Assembly (NCBI RefSeq): GCF_002156385.1
Contig: NZ_MVJM01000001.1
Coordinates: 55,707-119,706 of the forward strand
DNA length: 64,000 nt
Source: Halalkalibacter urbisdiaboli
GTDB lineage: Bacteria > Bacillota > Bacilli > Bacillales > Bacillaceae_D
Direction of reading: 5' to 3'
Shown here: positions 29,320 to 37,267 of the stretch, one piece after another
Layout: each line of letters starts with the position of its first letter
How positions within the stretch are numbered: position 1 is the stretch's first letter
The notes under the pieces: generated by a model
What the model was told of the DNA's origin: nothing
The model's database searches: none
What the model saw: only the letters and a program-made list of their open reading frames with translations
Program-made: the position numbers and the translations under genes

Positions 29320-29511
29320 TTGAATAAAAATAAATTTATTGCATCCGGACTTATTTATTTTGTAGCTATCATCGTTTGGGTTATCATTTTTGTATCATTA
29401 GGTGCCTTTTTCTTTATGGATTACATTATTTGCGGCGTTTTCCTCTATCTTGGTATTAAAAATTATCGTCAATATAAGAAAGCACAAGCAAACGCAGGTC
29501 CAACAGAATAA
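29320..29511 (+). CDS. Small two-helix membrane protein of unknown function
   Basis: About 63 residues with two hydrophobic segments (about residues 8-30 and 33-48) and a polar C-terminal tail. TTG at 29308 abuts the AAAAGGAG, so the in-frame TTG at 29320 is preferred. A good terminator (29519-29552) follows. I do not recognise the family. Confidence 0.65.
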   Translation: MNKNKFIASGLIYFVAIIVWVIIFVSLGAFFFMDYIICGVFLYLGIKNYRQYKKAQANAGPTE

Positions 29512-29518
29512 CATCCTT

Positions 29519-29552
29519 GGAGTCCGAATGAATAAAACAATTCAAGGACTCC
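29519..29552 (+). terminator. Terminator after small membrane protein
   Basis: The stem GGAGTCC / GGACTCC with inner AAT/ATT pairing is followed by TTTTTC. Confidence 0.75.
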
Positions 29553-29568
29553 TTTTTCATAAAAAAAG

Positions 29569-29607
29569 GGTTGTTCCAAAAGGAAAAAATAACCTTTTGG
29601 AACAACC
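29569..29607. terminator. Second hairpin, CCAAAAGG family
   Basis: The perfect stem GGTTGTTCCAAAAGG / CCTTTTGGAACAACC follows the previous terminator by 16 nt and faces the convergent YfhP-like gene. Confidence 0.75.
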
Positions 29608-29670
29608 TCGAAGGAATGCACGCAGGAAAACATAGCTATTAAACTCTTTACTTTTGAAACATCCCATACA

Positions 29671-30546
29671 CTATTGATTTAATTCTACCGATTCTGTTAA
29701 AAAGGAAGAGCCGTTCCGATAAAAACGCGGATCAAAAATAGCCAGCATGTCATCCTCTTCAACTACAACAACAAAAGGAGACCATTCCATTAATACCGGT
29801 GCTTTCGGATTCCCAGAAAACAATGGGTCTAGATCTGCATCTTCGTCAGAATATAAAGCTTCTACTAAAACGGATTCTCTCCAAACGGTTGTATGATAAA
29901 TATTAACAATCTCGTCTGATTTTGCGATCACAGAAAAATGCCATGGAACAAAACTCGCAGCTAAAGCTACTTCTTCATACGTTTGCTGAGCTTCTTGTTT
30001 GATTATCATCCCTTGAACACTCTGCACCGCAACATGTAATGCCATACAAACTAATACCCATCTCCATACTCTATAAGAAGAGAATCGTTTTACAGCCTTT
30101 GTGACAATAAAGCCTGACAGAATGAAACCCCAAAACACCAAATCTACAATGGGAATGAAACCAAGACTAACGCGCATCGATGAAATCGGTTCTAGTAAAC
30201 CCGTTCCCCAATTATTCAACGAATCTACGGAAATATGAATCACAACGTTCAGCCACGCTAAATAAAAAATCAACCTATCCTTGCGTTTCCAAATAAGCAA
30301 TGCAACCGCATAAATAAGGAGTGCCCAAAACGGTGTGAGAAAAATGGAATGTGTGAGCCCGCGATGCCACATTTGTTCCATAACTCTCCCGGTTTCTGTT
30401 AGATTGGCAACGACATCAATATCAGGAATTTGTGCACCCGCTACCGCTGAAAAAAGCAGTGCTCGCTTAGTCTGTTTATCTTGTTCTTCTTTTTTTACTG
30501 CCCCATATGTTGTCAAACCTAAAAGCGTATGAGTAATCGTATCCAT
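29671..30546 (-). CDS. Membrane-bound metal-dependent hydrolase, YfhP/YdjM (DUF457) family
   Basis: A 291-residue integral membrane protein. The N-terminal signature MDTITHTLLGL, PDIDVVAN and HRGLTHS provides the conserved His/Asp metal ligands of this family, followed by several membrane helices and a soluble C-terminal domain. The physiological substrate is not known. TTGAGGAAAA precedes the ATG, and a terminator-like hairpin precedes the gene at 30636-30675. Confidence 0.8.
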   Translation of the reverse strand: MDTITHTLLGLTTYGAVKKEEQDKQTKRALLFSAVAGAQIPDIDVVANLTETGRVMEQMWHRGLTHSIFLTPFWALLIYAVALLIWKRKDRLIFYLAWLNVVIHISVDSLNNWGTGLLEPISSMRVSLGFIPIVDLVFWGFILSGFIVTKAVKRFSSYRVWRWVLVCMALHVAVQSVQGMIIKQEAQQTYEEVALAASFVPWHFSVIAKSDEIVNIYHTTVWRESVLVEALYSDEDADLDPLFSGNPKAPVLMEWSPFVVVVEEDDMLAIFDPRFYRNGSSFLTESVELNQ

Positions 30547-30635
30547 TTATTTTCCTCAACTTTTTTGAAATTCGTTTCTTTTATCATAACGAATTCGTCA
30601 GCTAAATCCAATACATATGTTTGAAAGGCCCGACT

Positions 30636-30675
30636 CGAGGTTATTCCAAAGGTAATAATCCTTGGAACAACTTCG
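30636..30675 (-). terminator. Terminator after mhqD, CCAAAAGG family
   Basis: CGAGGTT-TTCCAA-GG pairs with CC-TTGGAA-CAACTTCG and lies just beyond the stop of the mhqD gene on the minus strand. Confidence 0.65.
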
Positions 30676-30682
30676 ACCCCTT

Positions 30683-31291
30683 TTACTTAAATTGTTCACT
30701 AAACCAAGCGCTTGCTTTTTCTACTTCTTCTCGAGTTAACTCGTGACCGCCTGATGTCCAAAACTCTGTCACAGTCGAACCAGCCTTGCGTAAATCCTCA
30801 ATTAGTTCCTTCGTTTCATTTTCAGGAATTAACGGGTCACGCTTGCCAGCACCGATAAATACAGGAGTACCATTCAAGTTTGGAATTTCGACACCGCGAC
30901 GTGGAACCATTGCATGAAACAAAATTGCTCCTTTTAACGATTGTTCATGATGATACATGAGACTCGCAGCAATATTCGCACCATTTGAATAGCCAATTGC
31001 GACCACATTGTTCCGATCGAATCCGTACTGTTTGGCGCTGTCTTCAATAAAGCCATTCAATTCTGTTGTACGAAAAACGAGATCCTCCTCATCAAATACC
31101 CCTTCAGCTAAACGACGGAAAAAGCGAGGCATTCCATTTTCAAGTACATTTCCTTTTACACCTAAAATCGCGTTATTTGGAGCAATCATGTTTGCTAGGG
31201 GTAGTAAATCACGTTCGCTCCCTCCAGTACCATGTAAAAGCAACAGGACTGGTGCCTGTTTGTCTTTTCCTTCAACAAATAAATGTTTCAT
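30683..31291 (-). CDS. mhqD: Carboxylesterase MhqD-like
   Basis: A 202-residue alpha/beta-hydrolase with LLLLHGTGGSERD, nucleophile motif GYSNGANIA and C-terminal GGHELT giving the His. It is the last gene of the mhqR-mhqO-mhqD operon, with 17 bp separating it from mhqO. In Bacillus the mhq genes are induced by methylhydroquinone and other quinones and help remove ring-cleavage or conjugate products. GGAGG is well placed before the ATG. Confidence 0.87.
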   Translation of the reverse strand: MKHLFVEGKDKQAPVLLLLHGTGGSERDLLPLANMIAPNNAILGVKGNVLENGMPRFFRRLAEGVFDEEDLVFRTTELNGFIEDSAKQYGFDRNNVVAIGYSNGANIAASLMYHHEQSLKGAILFHAMVPRRGVEIPNLNGTPVFIGAGKRDPLIPENETKELIEDLRKAGSTVTEFWTSGGHELTREEVEKASAWFSEQFK

Positions 31292-31308
31292 TATCTTACC
31301 TCCAATTC

Positions 31309-32289
31309 TTAGTTTTTTGTATCCAATGGCTTTAAACGCGCTTCAATTTGTTCACGTTGATCCTCGAAATACGGAGGGAGAGATAAGCGTTCCCCTAAAG
31401 ATTCAAAAGGTTCATCTCCTTCAAATCCAGGTCCGTCAGTAGCAAGCTCAAATAAAATTCCATTTGCTTCACGGAAATAAAGCGAACGGAAATAATAGCG
31501 CTCGACAAAGCCAGAGTTTGGCAGGCCAATCCCGTGAATGTATTCCACCCACTTATTTAATTCCTCTTCCGTTTCAACACGGAAGGCAACGTGGTGAACA
31601 CTGCCGCGGCCTGGTCGTTCACGGGGCAAGTCTGTACGCTCTTCAATATGGACCTCTGCACCAGTCCCACCTTCACCTGTTTCAAACACTCGAATATCAT
31701 TTTGCCCTTGAATGAATGACGGATAGCTTCGTGTTTCACGATAGCCCATAATATCTCTGAGTACTTTAGCTGTTATTTCAGGACGTGACACAGTCAACAT
31801 GACTGGACCTAAACCAATGATCCCATGCTCTACTGGAACAGGGCTTTGCTCCCAAGGCTTTCCACCAGCAACTCCTTTATTGTTCTCATCTGATACGAGC
31901 ATTAATCGCTGCCCTTCGAAATCACGGAATGAAAGTGTTGCACGTCCTGTATGAAGCGAAATTTCATCATGTTCAACATCATGCTCCACAAATCGCTGTT
32001 TCCAATAGTGAAGTGACTCATCTGTCGCTACACGAAGAGACGTTAAAGAAATACTATTTGTTCCTTTATACGTTTGACCAGCATGAGGAATCTCAAAGAA
32101 TGTTAAGTCCGTACCAGGATTACCTCTCTCATCTGCGTAAAATAGATGATAAACAGACGTATCGTCTTGGTTAACCGACTTTTTCACTAAGCGTAGCCCT
32201 AGTACCTTCGTATAAAAACGATAATTTTCTTTCGCATTTGCTGTTATGGCCGAAACATGATGCTGGCCTTTTAACGGTTTTAACTCCAT
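31309..32289 (-). CDS. mhqO: Ring-cleaving dioxygenase MhqO-like (glyoxalase/VOC fold)
   Basis: A 326-residue, two-module VOC metalloenzyme that opens hydroquinone- or catechol-type rings. QHHVSAITANAKENYRFY is the first betaalphabeta unit with the metal His, SVHHVAFRVETEEE gives the second metal His, and RYYFRSLYFREANGILFELATDGPGF contains the C-terminal Glu ligand. A GTG at 32298 overlaps the GAGGAG, so ATG 32289 is preferred. It is the middle gene of the operon controlled by the adjacent MarR protein. Confidence 0.88.
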   Translation of the reverse strand: MELKPLKGQHHVSAITANAKENYRFYTKVLGLRLVKKSVNQDDTSVYHLFYADERGNPGTDLTFFEIPHAGQTYKGTNSISLTSLRVATDESLHYWKQRFVEHDVEHDEISLHTGRATLSFRDFEGQRLMLVSDENNKGVAGGKPWEQSPVPVEHGIIGLGPVMLTVSRPEITAKVLRDIMGYRETRSYPSFIQGQNDIRVFETGEGGTGAEVHIEERTDLPRERPGRGSVHHVAFRVETEEELNKWVEYIHGIGLPNSGFVERYYFRSLYFREANGILFELATDGPGFEGDEPFESLGERLSLPPYFEDQREQIEARLKPLDTKN

Positions 32290-32321
32290 GGCATTCACTC
32301 CTCGATTTATTCGTATCCAAG

Positions 32322-32753
32322 TTATAGCTTCTTTAATAGGTTTAATAATTGTTTCTGTTCTTGCTTTGTTAATGACTGAAACTGAGCCGATTGGAAGGCC
32401 TCCTGCTGTGGAACGACGTCATTGTATAGCTTTTCCCCTATTGGTGTGAGCTTAATATGCTTTGTTCGCCATTCCTGCTCTCTCTTTACATAACCTTGCT
32501 TTTCGAGCTTTGAGATAAGCTGGGTCATATTCCCTTTGGTTACAAATAGTTTATCTGCAAGGGCTTGCTGAGAAATGGGCTGATGAGCCCCAATTTGTAC
32601 AAGCAGATCAAATTGTGCAATTGTTAATTCCCATTTTTTTAAATGCCGATTCGATAACCGGATGCTTTGATTATAAAAACGGGCAAGTCGAAACCACAAT
32701 AATAAACCCATCCGTTCCTCTTGTTGCTTAGATCGGAATTGTGCGTCACTCAT
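32322..32753 (-). CDS. mhqR: MarR-family repressor MhqR-like
   Basis: A 143-residue winged-helix regulator: helix region LLVQIGAHQPISQQALADKL, recognition helix VTKGNMTQLISKLEKQGYV, and wing REQEWRTKHIKLT. It is the first gene of the operon, 32 bp before mhqO. GTG 32756 is possible, but ATG 32753 is better spaced from AGGAGG. The 17-bp inverted repeat just upstream is the likely autoregulatory operator. Confidence 0.87.
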   Translation of the reverse strand: MSDAQFRSKQQEERMGLLLWFRLARFYNQSIRLSNRHLKKWELTIAQFDLLVQIGAHQPISQQALADKLFVTKGNMTQLISKLEKQGYVKREQEWRTKHIKLTPIGEKLYNDVVPQQEAFQSAQFQSLTKQEQKQLLNLLKKL

Positions 32754-32787
32754 CACTACGCCCTCCTGTTTTTATCAGTTTAGCTCT

Positions 32788-32831
32788 AAACTAATAAAAA
32801 GTAAAGTAATTTACTTACTTTTTATTAGTTT
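32788..32831. promoter_or_regulatory. Long inverted repeat, candidate MhqR operator
   Basis: Two perfect 17-bp arms, AAACTAATAAAAAGTAA (32788-32804) and TTACTTTTTATTAGTTT (32815-32831), with a 10-bp spacer, lie 34 bp upstream of the MarR start. This is typical placement for a MarR-family operator. Confidence 0.7.
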
Positions 32832-32879
32832 GTTTTAGATTCTACTTTGCTTTATTATTTTCTTAGAAAAAAATAAAAA

Positions 32880-32901
32880 CGTCCCCTAAAATTAAGGAAC
32901 G
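32880..32901 (-). terminator. Terminator after XRE regulator gene
   Basis: On the minus strand CGTTCCTTA...TTAGGGGACG, with G-T wobbles, is followed by TTTTTATTTTT. Confidence 0.6.
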
Positions 32902-32913
32902 ATCTTGGGTTAA

Positions 32914-33255
32914 TTATTTGGTTCGGTCTTTCCATTCTAACAAAACAGAAACAACTTTCATAAGAGTCTCCTGATCTTCTTTACTAATGCTATGTAATTG
33001 AACCATTAACTGGTCAATAACGTCATTTTCATTTGTCGTCGAAAAACGAAATAAGTCCGCTAATGAGATCTGCAAAGCATTAGCTACTTTTTCAACTGTT
33101 TCAACCGTTGGGTTTTTCTCTCCCCGTTCGAGCTGTCCAATATATGTAGGATGCAAAAATGCTTTATGTGCTAACTCTTCCTGACTTAATCCTTGCTCCT
33201 TCCTTAGCTTTCGCAGTCGTTCACCTATGATTTTCGAGATTTTTCCTTTCGGCAT
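32914..33255 (-). CDS. XRE-family transcriptional regulator
   Basis: A 113-residue protein. The HTH_3 DNA-binding domain at about 5-65 reads GERLRKLRKEQGLSQEELA...YIGQLERGEKNPT, and a helical C-terminal tail probably mediates dimerisation. The frame is open to 33321, but ATG 33255 has AGAGGTGA upstream and gives the normal family N terminus. It sits beside two Sda-like genes, so a link to sporulation or stationary-phase control is possible but unproven. Confidence 0.8.
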   Translation of the reverse strand: MPKGKISKIIGERLRKLRKEQGLSQEELAHKAFLHPTYIGQLERGEKNPTVETVEKVANALQISLADLFRFSTTNENDVIDQLMVQLHSISKEDQETLMKVVSVLLEWKDRTK

Positions 33256-33419
33256 TCCATCACCTCTAGATAAAACTATACCGTTATTTTCTTTGAAAAT
33301 TGAAGATACTAAATATATCATTTATTGATTTTTTTACTGACTATAAGTATGATAATGATGAGTTTTATTGTTTTTTTATGTGTATTTCTACTCCTTACTA
33401 ATAGAAAGGAATGATAGAT

Positions 33420-33548
33420 TTGTTTGAGCAATTATCAGATAGAATGCTAATTCAGGCCTATAATAAAGCAATTGAGCTTAAGCTTGAACAAGATTTTATT
33501 GACATGTTAAAAAAGGCAATCAAAAAAAGAAATCTGTTTAAAGCTTAA
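33420..33548 (+). CDS. sda: Sporulation histidine kinase inhibitor Sda-like, copy 1
   Basis: A 42-residue helical hairpin protein, too short for usual ORF calling. LSDRMLIQAYNKAIELKL followed by QDFIDMLKKAIKKRNL matches the two helices of Bacillus Sda, which binds the KinA dimerisation domain and blocks sporulation when replication is disturbed. Translation is assigned to TTG 33420, 9 nt after GAAAGGA. An ATG at 33411 touches that site. Its stop codon overlaps the stop of the convergent copy 2. Confidence 0.8.
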   Translation: MFEQLSDRMLIQAYNKAIELKLEQDFIDMLKKAIKKRNLFKA

Positions 33549-33700
33549 TCTTCATTATTTTTTTCTTCAAATAAATCTTCAATCGAAATATTTCTCCTTT
33601 TTATTTCCCGTTCTAATAATTGAATAAACTCACAATCCACTCCTAGCAATACTGCCTTCACATACGTTTCCGATAATAATTTATCTGTCATGTATTTCAT
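33545..33700 (-). CDS. Sporulation histidine kinase inhibitor Sda-like, copy 2
   Basis: A 51-residue protein convergent with copy 1. MTDKLLSETYVKAVLLG and CEFIQLLEREIKRRNI align with the two Sda helices, with an added acidic C-terminal tail (EDLFEEKNNED). AAAAGGAG lies 8 nt before the ATG. The shared sequence TTAA at 33545-33548 supplies both stop codons. The residues differ considerably from copy 1, so the two may target different kinases. Confidence 0.72.
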   Translation of the reverse strand: MKYMTDKLLSETYVKAVLLGVDCEFIQLLEREIKRRNISIEDLFEEKNNED

Positions 33701-33849
33701 TTAAACTTCTCCTTTTTAAGCGAGTGGCTTTCTGTCCCCTACACCTTTAAAAATAGTATAATTTTCAAACTTAGCAGTGCCAACACATAAAATTTTCCAT
33801 TAAAAAATAGGATTTTGGTCATACTACGTACCAAAAGGAGTTGAAAAGG

Positions 33850-34539
33850 ATGGATATAACTAAAACAAAAGAAATCAGCAGCTACATTAGTAAGCTTCTG
33901 CGGGATACGTTTGGAAAAGGACCTGAAGGGGTTTATATTTCATTTGGCTATTCGTTCGTGACCATTTACATTCGAAATTTGTTATCGCCAACAGACAAAA
34001 TTTTAATGGAACAAGAACAAGAACAGACTATCGACAAAACAAGAGATATTGTATTTGCAACAATGCTCCCAGAGATAAAGACCTACATTAAAGTTCTTAC
34101 TGGCCTTAACATACGTGAATTTTATTATGATTGGTCCTTACATAATCGTTCAGCCATGGTAACAGGAATTATGACTGAACAGATTGAAATACAAGGAATG
34201 AGCGAGCACTTTCCTGGAAAGGAAGAATTTCATAAAGAATTAACCCATATAAGTGTGCAGGCAGAAAAGGCACCTGATGAGTTATTTTCATATAAACTAA
34301 ATGACCGGACGCTTGTCGTTATTAGAAATGGCATACTCGTCAATATCGAGAAAGAATTAATTCGTAAAGGACTTCAAAGTCAACTGCGAATAGCAAAAAG
34401 AAGTCTCGAAAAACGATTACTTCATAATAACAATCATTTTGAATCACTTTTAAAGGTAAAAGTAATTGACATTTTTGTTGATTGGGACTTTGATCTAGAT
34501 AAAAGTATTTTTCTATTTATTTTAAACCCATCAACATAA
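33850..34539 (+). CDS. DUF2294 double-domain protein
   Basis: About 229 residues containing two DUF2294-like units. The first starts at KEISSYISKLLRDTFGKGP with VYISFGYSFVTIYI; the second spans about 120-225 and ends with VIDIFVDWDFDLDKS. No membrane segment is seen. TTG 33841 abuts AAAAGGAG, so ATG 33850 is chosen. The function of the family is not established. Confidence 0.75.
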   Translation: MDITKTKEISSYISKLLRDTFGKGPEGVYISFGYSFVTIYIRNLLSPTDKILMEQEQEQTIDKTRDIVFATMLPEIKTYIKVLTGLNIREFYYDWSLHNRSAMVTGIMTEQIEIQGMSEHFPGKEEFHKELTHISVQAEKAPDELFSYKLNDRTLVVIRNGILVNIEKELIRKGLQSQLRIAKRSLEKRLLHNNNHFESLLKVKVIDIFVDWDFDLDKSIFLFILNPST

Positions 34540-34541
34540 AA

Positions 34542-34622
34542 AGCTACACCCATACACGAAGCCATTGCCCCCTCTACACGCCCCTTTCTTGTTGAGGAGG
34601 GCAACGGATTCGGAGCTATTGA
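34542..34622. terminator. Imperfect long hairpin downstream of DUF2294 gene
   Basis: AGCT, CGAA, CC, TTGCCC and CTC pair in order with GAG, GGGCAA, GG, TTCG and AGCT around a 20-nt loop. A U-run follows only on the minus strand (AGCTTTTTATG), so it may be a terminator read in that direction or part of a small RNA. Confidence 0.4.
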
Positions 34623-34784
34623 TTCCTCCTTTCATAACGTCTACTCATTCCCCTTACTAAATCGTTTTCAACTTAACATTATCTTAGTGTTACAAAAAAA
34701 AATGCCTATATTTCCCTAATCAATATCATAATTTACAGCAAGCTCCATAATGATTATATGTAGATAAAATATCCGCGAAGATAA

Positions 34785-34794
34785 GGGGGGGGGG
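34785..34794 (+). repeat. G10 homopolymer in a ribosome binding site
   Basis: Ten consecutive G residues lie 3 nt before the ATG of the HpaB-like gene and form its Shine-Dalgarno region. Such tracts are prone to slippage. Confidence 0.8.
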
Positions 34795-34797
34795 AGT

Positions 34798-36237
34798 ATG
34801 TCCATTCGAACGGGGGAGCAATATAAGGATCGAATAAATCAGCTACGTTCTGAAATTTGGTTCGATGGCAAACCAATTAAAAACACTATCTCCGATCATC
34901 CAGCCTTTAAAGGGGTCATCAAAACACAGTCAACACTTTATGATCTTCAGCACGATGAAGCGTTACTTAACACGATGACATACGAATTGCCATCAACAAA
35001 GGAGCGTATCGGTACTTCTTTTTTAATTCCTAAATCGGTAGAGGACCTTAAAAAAAGACGACTTGCGACGCAGCAATGGGCGAAGGTTAGCGGTGGAATG
35101 CTTGGAAGAAGCCCTGATTATATGAATACAGTCTTAACAGCCTTTGCTGCATCAAAAGAACTATTAAAAGACAAAGAGAACTGCTTTCCAAATCATTTAG
35201 AGTCGTTTTACAATTATGCCCGTAAAAACGACCTATGTCTTACTCATACTTTTATTAATCCTCAAGTTAATCGTTCACAATTACACATTGAAGATCCTGA
35301 TGAAATCATCGCTGCCCAAATTGTTAATAAAAATAAGAAAGGGCTAGTCATTAAAGGTGCACGACTTTTAGCTACACAAGGTGGAATTACTGATGAAATT
35401 TTAGTCTTTTCGTCCTCTAGCGTAAATCCAGCCAATGCTTTCGGTTTTGCCATACCTAGTAATACGAAAGGCTTAAAATTCATTTGTCGCGAATCCTTTT
35501 CTTATAAAAATTCAACATTTGATTACCCTCTTAGCGCTCGTTTTGAAGAAAATGACGCAATTGTTGTGTTTGATGATGTTCTCGTCCCATGGGATCGAGT
35601 GTTTTATTATGAAAACTTGGACGTTTCAAATCAGATGTTTTCTGACAGCTTATTCATTCCGCTTACCCTACATCAAGTCATATCTCGCCAAGTCGTAAAA
35701 ACTGAGTTTATTTTAGGCGTCGTCCAATCCATTGTCGATACGATAAATATTAGCGAGTATCAGCATGTAAAAGAGAAGGTTTCAGAGATTATTATCGCTC
35801 TTGAAACATTAAAAGCATTATTGATTGCCTCTGAGGAAGGCGCAGTAGAAACCAACTCGGGTGTCATTGTTCCAGATCATTACCCTTTATACTCTGCCAT
35901 CAATACATTTCCAAAACTATACCCTCGATTCACAGATATAATCCAACTTCTCGGCGCAAGTGGGATGATCACGCTTCCTACCGAAGAGGCGTTCCATTCA
36001 GAAGTATCAGAAGACATTAAGCACTATTTACAAGGGGCTACAAAGCCTGCTGAGGAACGAGTGAAATTATTTAGACTTGCATGGGATTTATGTATGAGCG
36101 CTTTTGGCACAAGACAGACATTGTATGAACGTTTCTTTTTTGGTGATCCCATTCGCCTTTCGCAAAGCTTATATCAAATTTATAACCGTGAAGCAGCTGT
36201 GCAAAGCGTTCATGATTTTTTGAATATTAAACATTAA
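34798..36237 (+). CDS. 4-hydroxyphenylacetate 3-monooxygenase, HpaB-like (YoaI-like)
   Basis: A 479-residue FADH2-dependent aromatic hydroxylase with an acyl-CoA dehydrogenase-like fold. The N terminus IRTGEQYKDRINQLRSEIWFDG, central THTFINPQVNR and VFDDVLVPWDRVF are family signatures. It needs reduced flavin from a separate HpaC-type reductase, which is not in this window. The gene stands alone, and its ribosome binding site is a 10-G tract. Likely substrates are phenolics released with lignocellulose; this is inference. Confidence 0.85.
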   Translation: MSIRTGEQYKDRINQLRSEIWFDGKPIKNTISDHPAFKGVIKTQSTLYDLQHDEALLNTMTYELPSTKERIGTSFLIPKSVEDLKKRRLATQQWAKVSGGMLGRSPDYMNTVLTAFAASKELLKDKENCFPNHLESFYNYARKNDLCLTHTFINPQVNRSQLHIEDPDEIIAAQIVNKNKKGLVIKGARLLATQGGITDEILVFSSSSVNPANAFGFAIPSNTKGLKFICRESFSYKNSTFDYPLSARFEENDAIVVFDDVLVPWDRVFYYENLDVSNQMFSDSLFIPLTLHQVISRQVVKTEFILGVVQSIVDTINISEYQHVKEKVSEIIIALETLKALLIASEEGAVETNSGVIVPDHYPLYSAINTFPKLYPRFTDIIQLLGASGMITLPTEEAFHSEVSEDIKHYLQGATKPAEERVKLFRLAWDLCMSAFGTRQTLYERFFFGDPIRLSQSLYQIYNREAAVQSVHDFLNIKH

Positions 36238-36330
36238 CGGACTAGTTTAGTTTAAGTCATTCTTTTTAAAGAAGGAATTGGAATACTTTTATAGAAATAA
36301 GTGTTTAACTCTATAAAGGAGCTGATTAGA

Positions 36331-36519
36331 TTGAAACGATTCCACGTTTACGTTGAATTTATTGATGGTCTCAAAATCACCTTTAAGACCAAGTCAGACG
36401 TAAGAAAGGAAATGTTTCAACAGACTATTGATGGTGAAAGCTGTATCGTAACAGATGATGACATTGTTTTAAACTTAGCTAAAATCAAGAATATGAAAGT
36501 GAAACGATTACGATTTTAG
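36331..36519 (+). CDS. Small conserved-looking protein of unknown function
   Basis: A 62-residue mixed alpha/beta protein (MKRFHVYVEFIDGLKITFKT). An upstream GTG at 36301 is in frame, but TTG 36331 lies 9 nt after AAAGGAG and is preferred. I do not recognise the family. Two hairpins follow (36589 and 36636). Confidence 0.65.
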   Translation: MKRFHVYVEFIDGLKITFKTKSDVRKEMFQQTIDGESCIVTDDDIVLNLAKIKNMKVKRLRF

Positions 36520-36588
36520 TGCAGCAAGGACACTTTATAGCTCTAACAGCTTCCTCCAAGATGTTCCCCCTTTCCTATCTAGAAATTT

Positions 36589-36618
36589 AACAGGGCATTT
36601 TTTAAGGGATGCCCTGTT
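36589..36618. terminator. Hairpin AACAGGGCAT / ATGCCCTGTT
   Basis: Perfect 10-bp arms with a 10-nt T-rich loop downstream of the small gene. Confidence 0.6.
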
Positions 36619-36635
36619 CTATGTCAATGAAGTTA

Positions 36636-36676
36636 GAGACGCCCCAAAAGGTAAAATCTACCTTTTGGGGCGTCTC
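36636..36676. terminator. Bidirectional terminator, CCAAAAGG family
   Basis: GAGACGCCCCAAAAGGTA pairs perfectly with TACCTTTTGGGGCGTCTC. It is the longest perfect member of the family in the window (18-bp stem). Confidence 0.75.
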
Positions 36677-36794
36677 TGTTCCATTTCGATTGTTAAATCA
36701 TATAAGTCCCGAAAAAGAGCGCCAATTGAGAAGTCAGTGAACAGGTAAAAATCTACCTTTTTCATTGTCCTCTATTTTGACGCTCTATTCTTCA

Positions 36795-37049
36795 TTACAC
36801 ACCAGGAGCTGGAGTAAACCAAGAAGCTCCAATAATGATTAGAAGGATAAACAGAACAATGATTAATGCAAAGCCACGTCCTGCTCCATAACCAGCTGTA
36901 TGGTAGCCAGCTGCAGGATAACCAGCTCCAGCTACAGGAGCACCGTAGCCATAACCAGCTCCATATCCAACAGGTGTAGTTGCTGCCGCACCAGCTGCAG
37001 TACCCGCTGCTGCACCAACCGCTGCACCAGCCGCAGGTCCAAAGAACAT
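36795..37049 (-). CDS. YjcZ-family sporulation-associated small protein
   Basis: An 84-residue protein. The first 58 residues are low-complexity Ala/Gly/Tyr/Pro ([18 protein letters not shown] type), which suggests a spore-coat or envelope structural role. The C terminus [18 protein letters not shown] is the YjcZ membrane motif. GGAAGGTGGTG lies before the ATG. The reverse-frame Trp/Ser/Cys-rich ORF is a shadow of this repeat. Confidence 0.8.
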   Translation of the reverse strand: MFFGPAAGAAVGAAAGTAAGAAATTPVGYGAGYGYGAPVAGAGYPAAGYHTAGYGAGRGFALIIVLFILLIIIGASWFTPAPGV

Positions 37050-37267
37050 TTAAAGCACCACCTTCCAAAGGAGATACTGACACGTTATGTTTCCTTTTCA
37101 AAAAATGACTCAGTTATTTTTAAAATTAGCTAAAGTTAGGCTTGGTTGAGGATTTTCCCACTATGTAAATACTTACCTTCCTCTCACCCTTACACGATTC
37201 ACACATGCCTACCCTCCTACATACGTTGTGGATATCACGTCTAAATCCTGGAACAAAGGAGATTAGA

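Noticed and set aside
36772..37101. 109-residue Trp/Ser/Cys-rich reading frame
   Set aside because: It is another frame of the Ala/Gly/Tyr repeat of the YjcZ gene and has no ribosome binding site.
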